A stretch of DNA of 39,967 nt from a virus, in IMG/VR virus record IMGVR_UViG_3300036790_000032, positions 1-39,967 of that record, one strand, 5' to 3'. Under the pieces are notes generated by a model. It ran no database searches, was not told the DNA's origin, and saw only the letters and a list, made by a program, of their open reading frames with translations. Positions within the stretch are counted from its first letter, which is position 1. The number at the start of each line of letters is the position of its first letter. The position numbers and the translations under genes were made by a program. Below are positions 15,290 through 23,695 of the stretch, in pieces.

Positions 15290-17733
15290 TGGACCCGCTG
15301 CCGCCGCTTCCCGATGGCGCGAAGATGCTGACGCAAGCGCCAGCTCTACCGCCGTTGCCGACTGGCGCGACCATGCTGACGGATCATACGCCGCCCAAGG
15401 CCACCACTCCGATTGACACCGGCCCGGACATGGCGCCCCCGAGCGCGACTGAGCAGGCGGTGCGCGGCGCATACGGGCCAGTCGATGCATTGCTGACGCT
15501 GGTCGAGCACGGCCTTGGCGGCGTTGCGGCCAGTGGTGCGCGGCTCGCAACGCAAGCAGCTGGTGATGTCATCGATCCGGCCATCAGCGCACACGCTGAT
15601 CAAGTTCATGATGCAGTCGCCAATCTCTTCAATCGCAAGCCGGTAACGTCCGAGGGTCAGACCGATGTATCTGCGATCCCGGGCGCCATCAGCGCGGGCG
15701 CCAATGCGATCAATACTTCGTCCGCCGGCCAAGCCGGCAATGCGCTGATCGACAAGCTTACGGCGCAGTACCCGAAGACTGCCGCGTTCTTGAAGCAGGC
15801 CGCGCAGAGCACGGGCGACGTGATGAATACCGTCGGTGCAGTCACTGGTGGCGAAGGTGCGACCGCCGATTCGCTCGCCGCGGCTCGCGCGCAGGAATTG
15901 CCGGCGCCCCCGATCCATGATCCCGTCGAACAGCTAAAAGCCGCAGGGTACAAGATTCCCGAGACGGCCGGCGATGTCGATGCGGCGCGCGCCGTCGCGC
16001 CGGATGTGACGGCCGAACTGGCAAAGCGCGCCGCCGGCTTGTCGTCGGATCAGCAGATCACGTCTGCGACACTCAAGGACGCCAAGGCTCCGCACAATGC
16101 GGTTTACAATCAGGCTTACGCATCATTGCCGGATGCGGTGCCCGCAGCGAGCGATCCGAAATTCGCCGCCGCCGTGGACGCCGCAGGCGCCACTCCCGGC
16201 ACGCTCACGCCGAAGAGTCCGGCGGTCGATGCGCTTAAAGCGAAAGCAATGGCAAATGACACGCTGACTCCCGCGCAGATCCAAGCCAACATCGGCAATA
16301 TGCGCGAGGACGGCTATACCAACATCAACAGTGGCGACACGGACAAGACCGCGCTTGGCCGCACGCAGCTCGACTTGGCGAAAGCGCATGAGGATCTAGT
16401 CGAGCGCAATCTACCCGCCGACGGCCCGGTGGACATCAACGATCTGAAGAATGCGCGCGTCGCGCTCGCCAAAATCAACATGGTTCAGCGCAATCTCGTC
16501 GGCGAGGACGTGAACCCCGCCGGCATCGCGCGCGAGGCGCGCGACAATCCGGGAATGGTAAATGGCGAGTTGCAACTGATCGCCAACCTACACGACTTCG
16601 CACCCAAGATCGCCGGGCTTCCGCAGCGCGCCGCACTCCCAGGCAGCGGCGTATTGAAAAGCCTTGCGACTGCGGGCACTGGCGCTGCGATCGGCCACGT
16701 AGTCGGCGGCGTGCCGGGTGCGCTAATCGGTGGCGCGCTCAACTCACATGAATTGATACCATCGGTCATCGATGCGTTTAAACGCGCTATGCGTTCCGGC
16801 GCCAACGTGCCCGAGGATCTATCGAAGGCCGGGCTTGGGGATATGTTCACCCGCGGCAATGGGCTACCCCCGAATTGGGGCCGCGAGCTCCCGGCCGACC
16901 TTTCGACCCCCGAGGCGCCGCTCGCCCTGGCATCCGGCCAGCCGGCTGCTGCGCCGTCCGGGCCAGCCGACCAGATCCCGTTGCATGAACTGCTGTCTGG
17001 CGGGGTCGAGCAGCCGCCGGCCGCCGGGATGACGCTCCAGACGCCTGCGCAGGCCGTGGCGGGCCGCGCGCCGCCGGCCGCGAACTTCGTACCGTCTGAG
17101 GCCGAGCGCTTGTCTGGTGGCCTGTCCTTGGCCGATCAGGTGGCTGCTGCGGCGCACCCGAACAATTCTGATCTCGCGCCGGTCATGTCGCAGGGTGTAC
17201 CGGAAGATATTATGTCACGTACCCCGCGCGCGGGCGGCGAGCCCCTGTCGCTCGAACCCTCGCAGGCGCGCGGCGAAGGTTTCGCCATGAACCCGATCGG
17301 CTCGGAGCCGACGCTACACGAGCTGTTGAGCGGCACGCGCGGTACGGCCGAGGGCCACACATTGCCGACGGATCTGCCCGAGGGCAAAGCGTTGACGGCG
17401 GACGTCTTCCGCGGCGTGCCGAAAGGCGCGGACGCAGCTGATACCACGAATACCATTGGCGGCGCGCTATCATATTCGCCCGATCATGCAACCGCGATGA
17501 AATACGCTGGTGCTGACGGCAGCATTGCCGCAAAGACGGTCAAATTCAAGAACGCGCTCGACGTCGGCTCATTGCCGCAGACCATCGCGCAGCTCGGCTT
17601 GCCGCGCACTGCAAACATGGTTGATGTCGTCAAGGCCGCGCAGGACGCCGGCTACGACGGACTGCGCTATTCGCTCGGCGGCACGAACAACGATGTCGAG
17701 ATTGTGGATCTGAAGCCGAAGAAGGGGAAGTAA
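15289..17733 (+). CDS. Large ejection-type virion protein with ADP-ribosyltransferase-like C-terminus
   Basis: 814 residues. The N-terminus is Pro-rich (LPPLPTGATML repeated twice within 30 residues), followed by long Ala-rich helical sections, a small hydrophobic glycine-rich patch near 465-485 (GTGAAIGHVVGGVPGALIGG) and a Pro/Ala linker. The final 110 residues (from about 705) read DVFRGVPKG, then GGALSYSPDHATAMKYA, KFKNALDV, a helix with AAQDAGYDGLRY and a final DVEIVDL. An RG, an aromatic-S-P-D strand and a late D-x-E form the R-S-E order of ADP-ribosyltransferase folds found in polyvalent phage proteins. Enzymatic activity is inferred only. The protein may be injected with the DNA. Confidence 0.6.
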   Translation: MDPLPPLPDGAKMLTQAPALPPLPTGATMLTDHTPPKATTPIDTGPDMAPPSATEQAVRGAYGPVDALLTLVEHGLGGVAASGARLATQAAGDVIDPAISAHADQVHDAVANLFNRKPVTSEGQTDVSAIPGAISAGANAINTSSAGQAGNALIDKLTAQYPKTAAFLKQAAQSTGDVMNTVGAVTGGEGATADSLAAARAQELPAPPIHDPVEQLKAAGYKIPETAGDVDAARAVAPDVTAELAKRAAGLSSDQQITSATLKDAKAPHNAVYNQAYASLPDAVPAASDPKFAAAVDAAGATPGTLTPKSPAVDALKAKAMANDTLTPAQIQANIGNMREDGYTNINSGDTDKTALGRTQLDLAKAHEDLVERNLPADGPVDINDLKNARVALAKINMVQRNLVGEDVNPAGIAREARDNPGMVNGELQLIANLHDFAPKIAGLPQRAALPGSGVLKSLATAGTGAAIGHVVGGVPGALIGGALNSHELIPSVIDAFKRAMRSGANVPEDLSKAGLGDMFTRGNGLPPNWGRELPADLSTPEAPLALASGQPAAAPSGPADQIPLHELLSGGVEQPPAAGMTLQTPAQAVAGRAPPAANFVPSEAERLSGGLSLADQVAAAAHPNNSDLAPVMSQGVPEDIMSRTPRAGGEPLSLEPSQARGEGFAMNPIGSEPTLHELLSGTRGTAEGHTLPTDLPEGKALTADVFRGVPKGADAADTTNTIGGALSYSPDHATAMKYAGADGSIAAKTVKFKNALDVGSLPQTIAQLGLPRTANMVDVVKAAQDAGYDGLRYSLGGTNNDVEIVDLKPKKGK

Positions 17734-17734
17734 C

Positions 17735-20137
17735 ATGGCGGGCGGTCCCGGTCTAATTCGGGTTCCGGTCGTCGGTGCACCGCTCAAGTCGGTGCAGCTC
17801 AATACGCGCGCCACCGAGGGCGCGACGTTTCCCGGCAATCTGCTCGACGCGAAAGGCAAACCGTATACGCTAGCAACCCTGGCCGCGGCTCTGAACAGCA
17901 CCGCGGCATCGGTTCAGCAAACTCTTGCCGGCTTTCCGCACCGGCTGCTCGCCGGGCTCACACTTGGCGATGATCATCCGCAGTACACGCGCCGCGATAC
18001 GCTGACCGCAATCGGCGATCTCTATTACGCAAGCGCGATCTCCGTCCCATCTCGTCTCGGAATCGGCACTGATGGGCAAGTGCTGCTCGTGCAAGCCGGT
18101 ATCCCGACGTGGGTCGATCAGGGCACGCCGCCATTCTCGCCGACGTTTGCCGATCCGACCGCCGTTATCGGCCTTACTGTAATCGATGGCACCGCGACCA
18201 CGGCGATGCGCTCGGATGCCGCGCCCCCACTCAATCAGGGTATCAACCCAACGTGGACCGGCACGCACATTTTCGACAACATGATTACCGTAGCCGGCGA
18301 GGCTGTCGTGCTAGTCACGCGGGCTGTAGATACCACGGCGCCCCTGACGGGGGGCGGCGCGCTGTCCAGCGATTTGATGCTCGGTATCGATCAGACCGCG
18401 CTGTCGATCGCGTGGATCCAGATCACGGCGACACCCACGACGCTCGCCGGCTATGGCATCACGGATGCGGCTGGCAACACGCCGACATTCGTCACGGAAG
18501 CAAATGAGACTGGCACACTGCCCAATTCGTTCCAGCTAATCGCCGGGACCAATGTCACATTTGACACCAGCACACCGAACCAACTGAAGATCAGCGCGAG
18601 CGGCGGGGGCGGCGGCGGGACGGTCGATAGCGTGGTCGGTACGACCAATCAGATCGATGTGGACTCCACCGATCCGGCCAACCCAATTGTGAGCCTTGAT
18701 GCTGTCGTGCTCGCCGAGCTGGCACTGGCCGCGTCCGCACTGCAATCGGTCACCGGCACTGCGAATCGCATCACCGTAACGGGCGGCTCGACTATCGACA
18801 TTGCCTCGACGTATGTCGGACAGACCAGTCTCACGACGCTCGGCACGATTACGACCGGCGCGTGGAATGGCACTAAGATCGGACTAGCCTATGGTGGCAC
18901 GAATGCGGATTTGTCGGCCACGGGCGGCACGTCCCAAGTCCTGAAACAGACTTCCACTGGCGCCGCGATCACGGTGGCGCAGCTCGCGTACTCCGACATC
19001 AGCGGCACGCCTACGGGCGCCGCGCTGACAAAGACGAACGATACCAATGTCACGCTGACGCTCGGCGGTTCGCCGACGACTGCGCTACTCAATGCCGCAT
19101 CGATCACGCTTGGCTGGACCGGATTACTCGGGCTCGCGCGCGGTGGCGTGAACGCCGATCTGAGCGCGACTGGCGGCACGCATCAAGTATTGAAGCAAGT
19201 CAGCGCGGGCGCCGCGATCACTGTCGGACAGCTCGCGTACTCCGATATCAGTGGCACGCCTACGGGCGCGGCATTGACAAATACGAACGATACCAATGTC
19301 ACGCTGACGCTCGGCGGTTCGCCGACGACTGCGCTACTCAATGCCGCATCGATCACTGTTGGCTGGTCCGGGACACTCGCCATTGCGCGCGGCGGCACGG
19401 GGCAGGCGACTGCCGCGGCGGCTTTCGGCGCGTTCTCCCCGCTCACCACGAAGGGCGACGTGCTCGGCTTCAGCACATTGAACGCGCGCATCCCGGTCGG
19501 CTCGAACAATCAGGTGCTCACCGCTGACTCGACGCAGACTCTTGGCCTGAAGTGGGCTGCGGCCACCGGGGGGACCGCCGCCAATCCTAGCGCCAGTATC
19601 GGCCTGACCGCGGTCAATGGTTCAGCCACTACTTACATGCGCAGCGATGGCGCTCCGGCATTGTCGCAGGCCATCGCGCCGACGTGGACCGGTAATCATA
19701 CATTCTCGCCGGCCTCGGGCGATGCACTCGTTATCAACGGCTTGGCCGGCTCCTACGCCATAAAAATTTCAGGGGATCAAGGACTATTCGGAGTTGTTAA
19801 CACGGCCGGCGCTGGCGTTTTGCAGATGGGCACTGTGAAGGCGTGGATCGGATCAGGCGCCAACGTCGCCGACGCTGCTTTAGGAGCATTCAAGAACCTA
19901 GCTGTCTATACGAATGGCGCAATCACGGCTGCGGCTACGTTTGGCACCGATGGGTCATTAGCCATCGCCGGGGCGACGACGCCGCTATACATCACAACTG
20001 GTGGCACCACTGGTGCCAAAACAGCAACATTTACAGCTACTAACAAACCCGGAACGAATAACCAGACGACTCCGGCTATATGGGTACCAATTTCTGTAGG
20101 TGGAACGATTTACTACTTCCCTGGATTTGCTGCTTAA
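17735..20137 (+). CDS. Tail fibre / appendage protein with tandem repeats
   Basis: 800 residues, Thr/Ser/Gly/Ala-rich beta structure. It begins with a probable virion-attachment segment, followed near residue 75 by GLTLGDDHPQYTRRDT, a motif I recognise from many phage fibres. The central shaft contains GGTGxxx-type strands (ARGGTGQATAAAAFGAF) and a duplicated 83-residue unit. A WTG-T/NHTF strand occurs twice (about 165-180 and 645-660). The C-terminal 150 residues, expected to carry receptor contacts, differ from the shaft in base composition and have no recognisable enzyme domain or chaperone motif. AAGGGGAA precedes the start. Confidence 0.78.
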   Translation: MAGGPGLIRVPVVGAPLKSVQLNTRATEGATFPGNLLDAKGKPYTLATLAAALNSTAASVQQTLAGFPHRLLAGLTLGDDHPQYTRRDTLTAIGDLYYASAISVPSRLGIGTDGQVLLVQAGIPTWVDQGTPPFSPTFADPTAVIGLTVIDGTATTAMRSDAAPPLNQGINPTWTGTHIFDNMITVAGEAVVLVTRAVDTTAPLTGGGALSSDLMLGIDQTALSIAWIQITATPTTLAGYGITDAAGNTPTFVTEANETGTLPNSFQLIAGTNVTFDTSTPNQLKISASGGGGGGTVDSVVGTTNQIDVDSTDPANPIVSLDAVVLAELALAASALQSVTGTANRITVTGGSTIDIASTYVGQTSLTTLGTITTGAWNGTKIGLAYGGTNADLSATGGTSQVLKQTSTGAAITVAQLAYSDISGTPTGAALTKTNDTNVTLTLGGSPTTALLNAASITLGWTGLLGLARGGVNADLSATGGTHQVLKQVSAGAAITVGQLAYSDISGTPTGAALTNTNDTNVTLTLGGSPTTALLNAASITVGWSGTLAIARGGTGQATAAAAFGAFSPLTTKGDVLGFSTLNARIPVGSNNQVLTADSTQTLGLKWAAATGGTAANPSASIGLTAVNGSATTYMRSDGAPALSQAIAPTWTGNHTFSPASGDALVINGLAGSYAIKISGDQGLFGVVNTAGAGVLQMGTVKAWIGSGANVADAALGAFKNLAVYTNGAITAAATFGTDGSLAIAGATTPLYITTGGTTGAKTATFTATNKPGTNNQTTPAIWVPISVGGTIYYFPGFAA
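18885..19380 (+). repeat. Tandem 249-base duplication inside the fibre gene
   Basis: Two consecutive units with an exact 249-base (83-codon) period. Bases 19034-19107 are identical to 19283-19356 over 74 bases, while the outer parts of the units differ by scattered substitutions. Each unit encodes NADLSATGGT, QLAYSDISGTPTGAAL and TLGGSPTTALLNAASIT. The identical core next to diverged flanks suggests recent gene conversion or duplication and a site for length change. Confidence 0.85.
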
Positions 20138-20164
20138 TACTGTGTACGCGGCCTAGAGGTTCAG

Positions 20165-20350
20165 ATGAATGACGCGCGCGATTGGTTTGTAATGCTACTT
20201 GTTACCGCGGCTTGGATCGCCGGCACGGTGTGGGTATTCATCCATCCCGATGCCGAAGCCTTTGCCGCGTGGTGTGGGTTGTGCGCCACTATGGGCGGGG
20301 TGTATCATTGGCTAACTATTCGCGACTCCAAAGTCAAGGACGCCGACTGA
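20165..20350 (+). CDS. Holin-like two-helix membrane protein
   Basis: 61 residues with two probable membrane helices (WFVMLLVTAAWIAGTVWVFI and about residues 32-52, AFAAWCGLCATMGGVYHWLT) and a charged C-terminus (RDSKVKDAD). The size and topology match class II phage holins, and it opens the lysis cassette just after the tail fibre. Another holin-like gene occurs at 21169, so one may be an antiholin or pinholin. The stop overlaps the next start as TGATG. A holin role is inferred; there is no sequence family I can name. Confidence 0.6.
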   Translation: MNDARDWFVMLLVTAAWIAGTVWVFIHPDAEAFAAWCGLCATMGGVYHWLTIRDSKVKDAD

Positions 20351-20841
20351 TGCCAACTCTGCCGCTGAAAGACTACTTGTACCTCGGGATCATCCTAGCG
20401 CTTATTGCAGGCTTTGGCTGGTACACGTATCATGAACGCTCGATAGGTCGAGCGCAGATCGAGGCGTCCGACGCCAAACTCGCTGCGGCGAACAAAGAGC
20501 GTAACGATGCGCTCACGACTACCGCGGCGCTCGCCAACTCAGTCTCTCAAAAGGACTATGACCATGTGGTTTCAGTACCTGTCATTAACGCTCCTGTGCC
20601 TAACCGCCTGTGCAAGCCGGCCAGTGCCAACCTCATGCCCGCTACCCCCGGCGCGGCAGGCAGTGGAAACGCTCAAGCCGCAGGCGCAGCAGAAGATGCG
20701 GGATCTACTTCAGAACTACAGCGATTCGCCGACAGCGCCGTCCAAATAGCGCGCGACGCCGACGCTCAAGTCCAAGCACTACAGACCATCATCAACAACT
20801 TACGCAACACAATGGAGCAAGCTGCAAATGCCCCCGGTTAA
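20350..20841 (+). CDS. Rz: Inner-membrane spanin (i-spanin, Rz-like)
   Basis: 163 residues from the ATG that overlaps the preceding stop; a longer frame that starts earlier is rejected. An N-terminal membrane anchor (YLYLGIILALIAGFGWYTY) is followed by a coiled coil rich in Ala/Lys/Glu (IGRAQIEASDAKLAAANKER), the periplasmic form of Rz-type i-spanins, and a second helical section near the C-terminus. It joins with the o-spanin, encoded within it in another frame, to fuse inner and outer membranes at lysis. A Pro/Ala-rich stretch (about 95-115) corresponds to the segment overlapped by the o-spanin. Confidence 0.8.
   Translation: MPTLPLKDYLYLGIILALIAGFGWYTYHERSIGRAQIEASDAKLAAANKERNDALTTTAALANSVSQKDYDHVVSVPVINAPVPNRLCKPASANLMPATPGAAGSGNAQAAGAAEDAGSTSELQRFADSAVQIARDADAQVQALQTIINNLRNTMEQAANAPG
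20558..20749 (+). CDS. Rz1: Outer-membrane lipoprotein spanin (o-spanin, Rz1-like) embedded in the i-spanin gene
   Basis: 63 residues read in a different frame fully inside the i-spanin gene. The N-terminal signal (MWFQYLSLTLLCLTAC) ends in a lipobox L-T-A-C, so the cysteine would be lipid-modified and the protein sent to the outer membrane; the mature part starts with the Pro-rich SRPVPTSCPLPPARQ expected for Rz1. Two starts compete: ATG at 20558 (two bases after AAGGA) and ATG at 20564 (better spacing). The frame continues upstream to 20507 but that would put charged residues before the signal. An embedded arrangement like that of lambda. Confidence 0.85.
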   Translation: MTMWFQYLSLTLLCLTACASRPVPTSCPLPPARQAVETLKPQAQQKMRDLLQNYSDSPTAPSK

Positions 20842-21172
20842 CTTCACCCGTGATGATGCACAGCGCATCGTCAATCTGGCACAGAATTCCCCGCTGAAGA
20901 ATCTCGCCGACGCTGCCGACACGGCCAATTTACTTCAGCGCTTCGCCGATTGGGCGAATCCGCAGTTCCCGGGGCCGGTATCCCCGCTCAGCGCTACCCC
21001 GGCTCCGATACCGCCGGCAACCGCTAACTCGGCGGCTCCGTCCACTGTGGCTCGCGCCGTGCGTGCCGCAATCAACCAATCCGCGAAAATGGCGCCGGCC
21101 ACGCCCAAATCGACGCCGCGCATAGCGGTCCCGCGCGCCGGGCAGCGCGTGGTGGCGAAGAAAGAGTCATGA
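20828..21172 (+). CDS. Hypothetical protein in the lysis cassette
   Basis: Not recognised. 114 residues, starting 14 bases before the i-spanin stop. The N-terminal 45 residues (FTRDDAQRIVNLAQNSPL, then NLLQRFADWANPQ) look helical; the rest is Pro/Ala/Thr-rich and basic (RAVRAAINQSAKMA), probably disordered. No membrane helix. It overlaps the following membrane gene as ATGA and so is translated with the lysis proteins, but a direct part in lysis is unproven. Confidence 0.5.
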   Translation: MPPVNFTRDDAQRIVNLAQNSPLKNLADAADTANLLQRFADWANPQFPGPVSPLSATPAPIPPATANSAAPSTVARAVRAAINQSAKMAPATPKSTPRIAVPRAGQRVVAKKES

Positions 21173-21354
21173 CTCCCGCAGACAAATTTGCTGCTGTCGG
21201 CGTAGCTACTGCATGCGGTGCGGGCGCCGATTGGGCTGATAAGCTGAGGGATATCAACGTATTCCTTCACACCACAACGCTTGTCGTTGGCATCATCGCC
21301 GGTATCGCATCCGTGGTCTATTACTGGACGAACCGAAAAAGCCGCCACGTATGA
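21169..21354 (+). CDS. Single-helix membrane protein, holin or antiholin candidate
   Basis: 61 residues joined to its upstream neighbour by ATGA and to the lysozyme gene downstream by another ATGA. The N-terminal half is Ala/Gly-rich and amphipathic (FAAVGVATACGAGADWADKL); one strong membrane helix follows (TTTLVVGIIAGIASVVYYW) with a basic tail NRKSRHV. A single helix with a positive C-terminus and position directly before the endolysin is typical for class III holins. With the two-helix protein at 20165 the cassette has two holin-like proteins. Confidence 0.6.
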   Translation: MTPADKFAAVGVATACGAGADWADKLRDINVFLHTTTLVVGIIAGIASVVYYWTNRKSRHV

Positions 21355-21785
21355 AGACCAGCCCGGACGGTATCGCGCTTGTGAAGAAGCACGAGGCATG
21401 CAAACTCGTCGCTTATCCGGATTCCCGGAGCATACCGACCATAGGCTACGGGCACACGGCCGGCGTCAAGCTGGGCGATACTTGCACGCAGGACCAAGCC
21501 GACGCGTGGTTAGCCGATGACCTAATCGAAGCGGAGACCGATGTCAACAAATTGGTCACAGTTCCGCTCTCGCAACACGAATTCGACGCGCTCGTGGACT
21601 TCACCTACAATGTGGGCTATGGCAATCTGCGCAGCTCGACCTTGCTGACTTTACTCAATCAGCGCAAGTATGCTTCGGCCGGCAGTCAGTTCCTAGTGTG
21701 GAACAAGGCCGGTGGCGTTATCATTCAAGGATTGGTCAACCGGCGCCGCGACGAATTGGCGCTGTTCACTCTACCCGACGCGTGA
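21351..21785 (+). CDS. Endolysin, T4-type lysozyme (GH24)
   Basis: 144 residues that cleave the MurNAc-GlcNAc bond in peptidoglycan. The catalytic triad is visible: Glu15 (VKKHEAC), Asp24 (YPDSRS) and Thr30 (IPTIGYGHT), with the E-x8-D-x5-T spacing of T4 lysozyme (E11, D20, T26). GYGHT and the later FTYNVGYGNLRSSTLL and NRRRDELALF motifs are family hallmarks. There is no signal peptide or signal-anchor helix, so it needs a holin to reach the cell wall. ATGA overlap with the preceding holin-like gene. Confidence 0.93.
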   Translation: MKTSPDGIALVKKHEACKLVAYPDSRSIPTIGYGHTAGVKLGDTCTQDQADAWLADDLIEAETDVNKLVTVPLSQHEFDALVDFTYNVGYGNLRSSTLLTLLNQRKYASAGSQFLVWNKAGGVIIQGLVNRRRDELALFTLPDA

Positions 21786-21791
21786 GGGGTT

Positions 21792-22091
21792 ATGCGCTTC
21801 AAAATTCCGGCGTCCTTTATGCTGATGGCGCGGACTATTACGGTCAGCCTGCACGACGGTTTACGCTCGGATGACGAACAGAACGAAGAAGTCCAAGGGC
21901 TCGGGAATTGGGAAAAAGGTTTCATCAAACTAGACCGCAATCAGGAACCAACGGCCCTGATGCACACGTTTTTCCACGAGGTAACGCACTTGGTATTCGA
22001 AGCATCAGGCAGAGAAGATTTGAGCATCAATGAAGCGCTAGTTGATTTGGTCGGCGGGATGTGGCATCAGGCCATCGTGAGCGCCAAATGA
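21792..22091 (+). CDS. Small HExxH metallopeptidase-like protein
   Basis: 99 residues. HEVTH at 62-66 within FFHEVTHLVFEA is the zinc-binding helix of gluzincin-type peptidases (His62, Glu63, His66), and Glu81 in INEALVDLVGG is the likely third metal ligand. The small size, the beta hairpin before it (GLGNWEKGFIKLD) and the order resemble minimal ImmA/IrrE-like or SprT-like phage proteins. The substrate is unknown; a role in cleaving a host regulator is possible but not shown. It is followed by an A1-like protein through an ATGA overlap, so the two are likely made together. Confidence 0.65.
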   Translation: MRFKIPASFMLMARTITVSLHDGLRSDDEQNEEVQGLGNWEKGFIKLDRNQEPTALMHTFFHEVTHLVFEASGREDLSINEALVDLVGGMWHQAIVSAK

Positions 22092-23653
22092 ACCGAATCT
22101 GTCCTAAGTGCGGCGGCACCACGCTTGCGACGAATGGCAAGACGCCGGCCGGCAAGACGCGCTGGCGCTGCTTTGGCTCAACCGGCGATCGCGCCCACTG
22201 CTATTCGACTACCAACCCGGACGCCCCGGCCCGCGATCAGAAAGGCGCGCGCAGGGCCGAACGTAAAGCGTTCCGCCGCGCGCTACCTGCGTGTACGCGC
22301 TATATCATCACGGCCGCGCAGAATGCGACGCCGGTCCATGAAGGATTCTTCGCCGCGCTCAAGGTGGCCGCCAAGCACCTGAAAGCCGAGCTGGTCGTGA
22401 TCCCGCTGCGCTACAAGAATGCGACGTCGGCATGGACCGAAAGCCAGGAAAATGAAGAGTACTGGCATGTGCCCGAGACGCTGCTGTTCGATCAGCGCAA
22501 GAAGCTGAACGACAATCTGGTGCTCGTGGGCGACGTCAAGGTGCAGCCCACTGCGGTGCGCCCGTTGTCGGGCTTCGAGGGCTTGACACACGGCGAGTCA
22601 TGCATCATGGGGCACCCCAAGATTCAGCTTAAGGTCGTGCCGGTTGCCGCGGGCAAGCACCCGAAGATCCTGACGACCACTGGCGTATGCACGGTGCGCA
22701 ACTACACCGACAGCAAGGCCGGCAAACTCGGCGAATTCCACCATTCTTTGGGCGCTACGATGGTAGAGATTGTGGGCAAGGAATTTCATCTGCGCCAGAT
22801 CATCGCCGCCAAAGACGGCTCGTTTACCGATCTGGTCAACACTTATGATAAGGGCGGCGTCTATGGCGCTTCGGCCGCGCTCGGACTTGTGCTAGGCGAT
22901 ACGCATTACCGCTTTCAAACGCCAGGCGTGCGCCGCGCGACCTTCGAGGGGCCGCGCAGCATGTGCGCGCTACTGAATCCGACCACTCTCGTGTGGCACG
23001 ACGTGGACGACGGTTACAGCCACAACCCACATCACGAGGGCAACCCGTTTATCGTCAAGGCCAAGCGCGACGCCGGGTTCCATCTTGTGCGCCGCGAGGT
23101 CGAAGATACCATCGCGTTTGTCGATTCGGTGACCGAGGACTGCAACAGCGTCATCGTCCCGAGCAACCACGACGACTTCCTGCGTCGATGGATCATCAAG
23201 ACCGACTGGCGCGAGGACGTGGACAACGCCGACTTCTACTTCAAGACCGCGCTGGCCATGTGGGAGTCCGCTCGGATGGGCAAGGGCGGTAGCGAGTACC
23301 TATCGCCGTTCGCCTATTGGGTCGGACAGCTCGCGAAGAACCCCGGCGTGCGCGCGCTCGGTAAGGACGAGTCGTTCAAGCTAGCCCGGTTCGAGTGTGG
23401 CATGCACGGGCACGAGGGGCCGAATGGCGCCCGCGGCTCGATCCTGAACCTGTCCCGGCTCGGCTCACTTGTCATAAGCGGGCACGGGCATACGCCAGGA
23501 TGGGAAGAGGGGCACCGCCGGGTCGGCACCAGCGCCGAGCGCCAGGAGTATGAGGGAGGCCCAAGTAGTCATCTGCACACGCATTGCGTGGTCTACGCGA
23601 GCGGCGCGAGCTGCCTTTTGACGGTTATTGGAGATACCTGGATGGCGGGGTAG
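22088..23653 (+). CDS. Zinc-ribbon metallophosphoesterase resembling T5 A1
   Basis: 521 residues from the ATGA overlap (an earlier in-frame start would overlap the previous gene by 31 bases). A zinc ribbon opens the protein (ICPKCGG, later WRCFGST). The main domain has calcineurin-like metallophosphoesterase motifs: GDTH near 270, WHDVDDGYSHNPHH near 300, SNHDDFLRRW near 359, and ISGHGHTPG near 464 followed by SSHLHTHCVV. The middle HDV---HNPHH pattern and GMHGHEGPNGARGS resemble the T5 A1 family, known to be needed for host DNA breakdown and second-step transfer in T5. A1 family membership is from memory of motifs, enzymatic class from the motifs themselves. Confidence 0.7.
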   Translation: MNRICPKCGGTTLATNGKTPAGKTRWRCFGSTGDRAHCYSTTNPDAPARDQKGARRAERKAFRRALPACTRYIITAAQNATPVHEGFFAALKVAAKHLKAELVVIPLRYKNATSAWTESQENEEYWHVPETLLFDQRKKLNDNLVLVGDVKVQPTAVRPLSGFEGLTHGESCIMGHPKIQLKVVPVAAGKHPKILTTTGVCTVRNYTDSKAGKLGEFHHSLGATMVEIVGKEFHLRQIIAAKDGSFTDLVNTYDKGGVYGASAALGLVLGDTHYRFQTPGVRRATFEGPRSMCALLNPTTLVWHDVDDGYSHNPHHEGNPFIVKAKRDAGFHLVRREVEDTIAFVDSVTEDCNSVIVPSNHDDFLRRWIIKTDWREDVDNADFYFKTALAMWESARMGKGGSEYLSPFAYWVGQLAKNPGVRALGKDESFKLARFECGMHGHEGPNGARGSILNLSRLGSLVISGHGHTPGWEEGHRRVGTSAERQEYEGGPSSHLHTHCVVYASGASCLLTVIGDTWMAG

Positions 23654-23675
23654 GCCCGCGCCGCGCTACGGGCCT
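23652..23675 (+). repeat. Hairpin directly at the end of the A1-like gene
   Basis: AGGCCCG (23652-23658) and CGGGCCT (23669-23675) pair around a ten-base loop. The stem begins inside the TAG stop codon. No T-tract follows, so it is probably an mRNA 3'-end protector or a Rho-assisted stop for rightward transcription. Confidence 0.5.
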
Positions 23676-23695
23676 GAGAATCGGTTATAGAGAGG

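Noticed and set aside
14432-15550. 372-codon antisense frame across two ejection protein genes
   Set aside because: Spans the junction of two well-supported plus-strand genes and is rich in Arg, as expected for a shadow frame.
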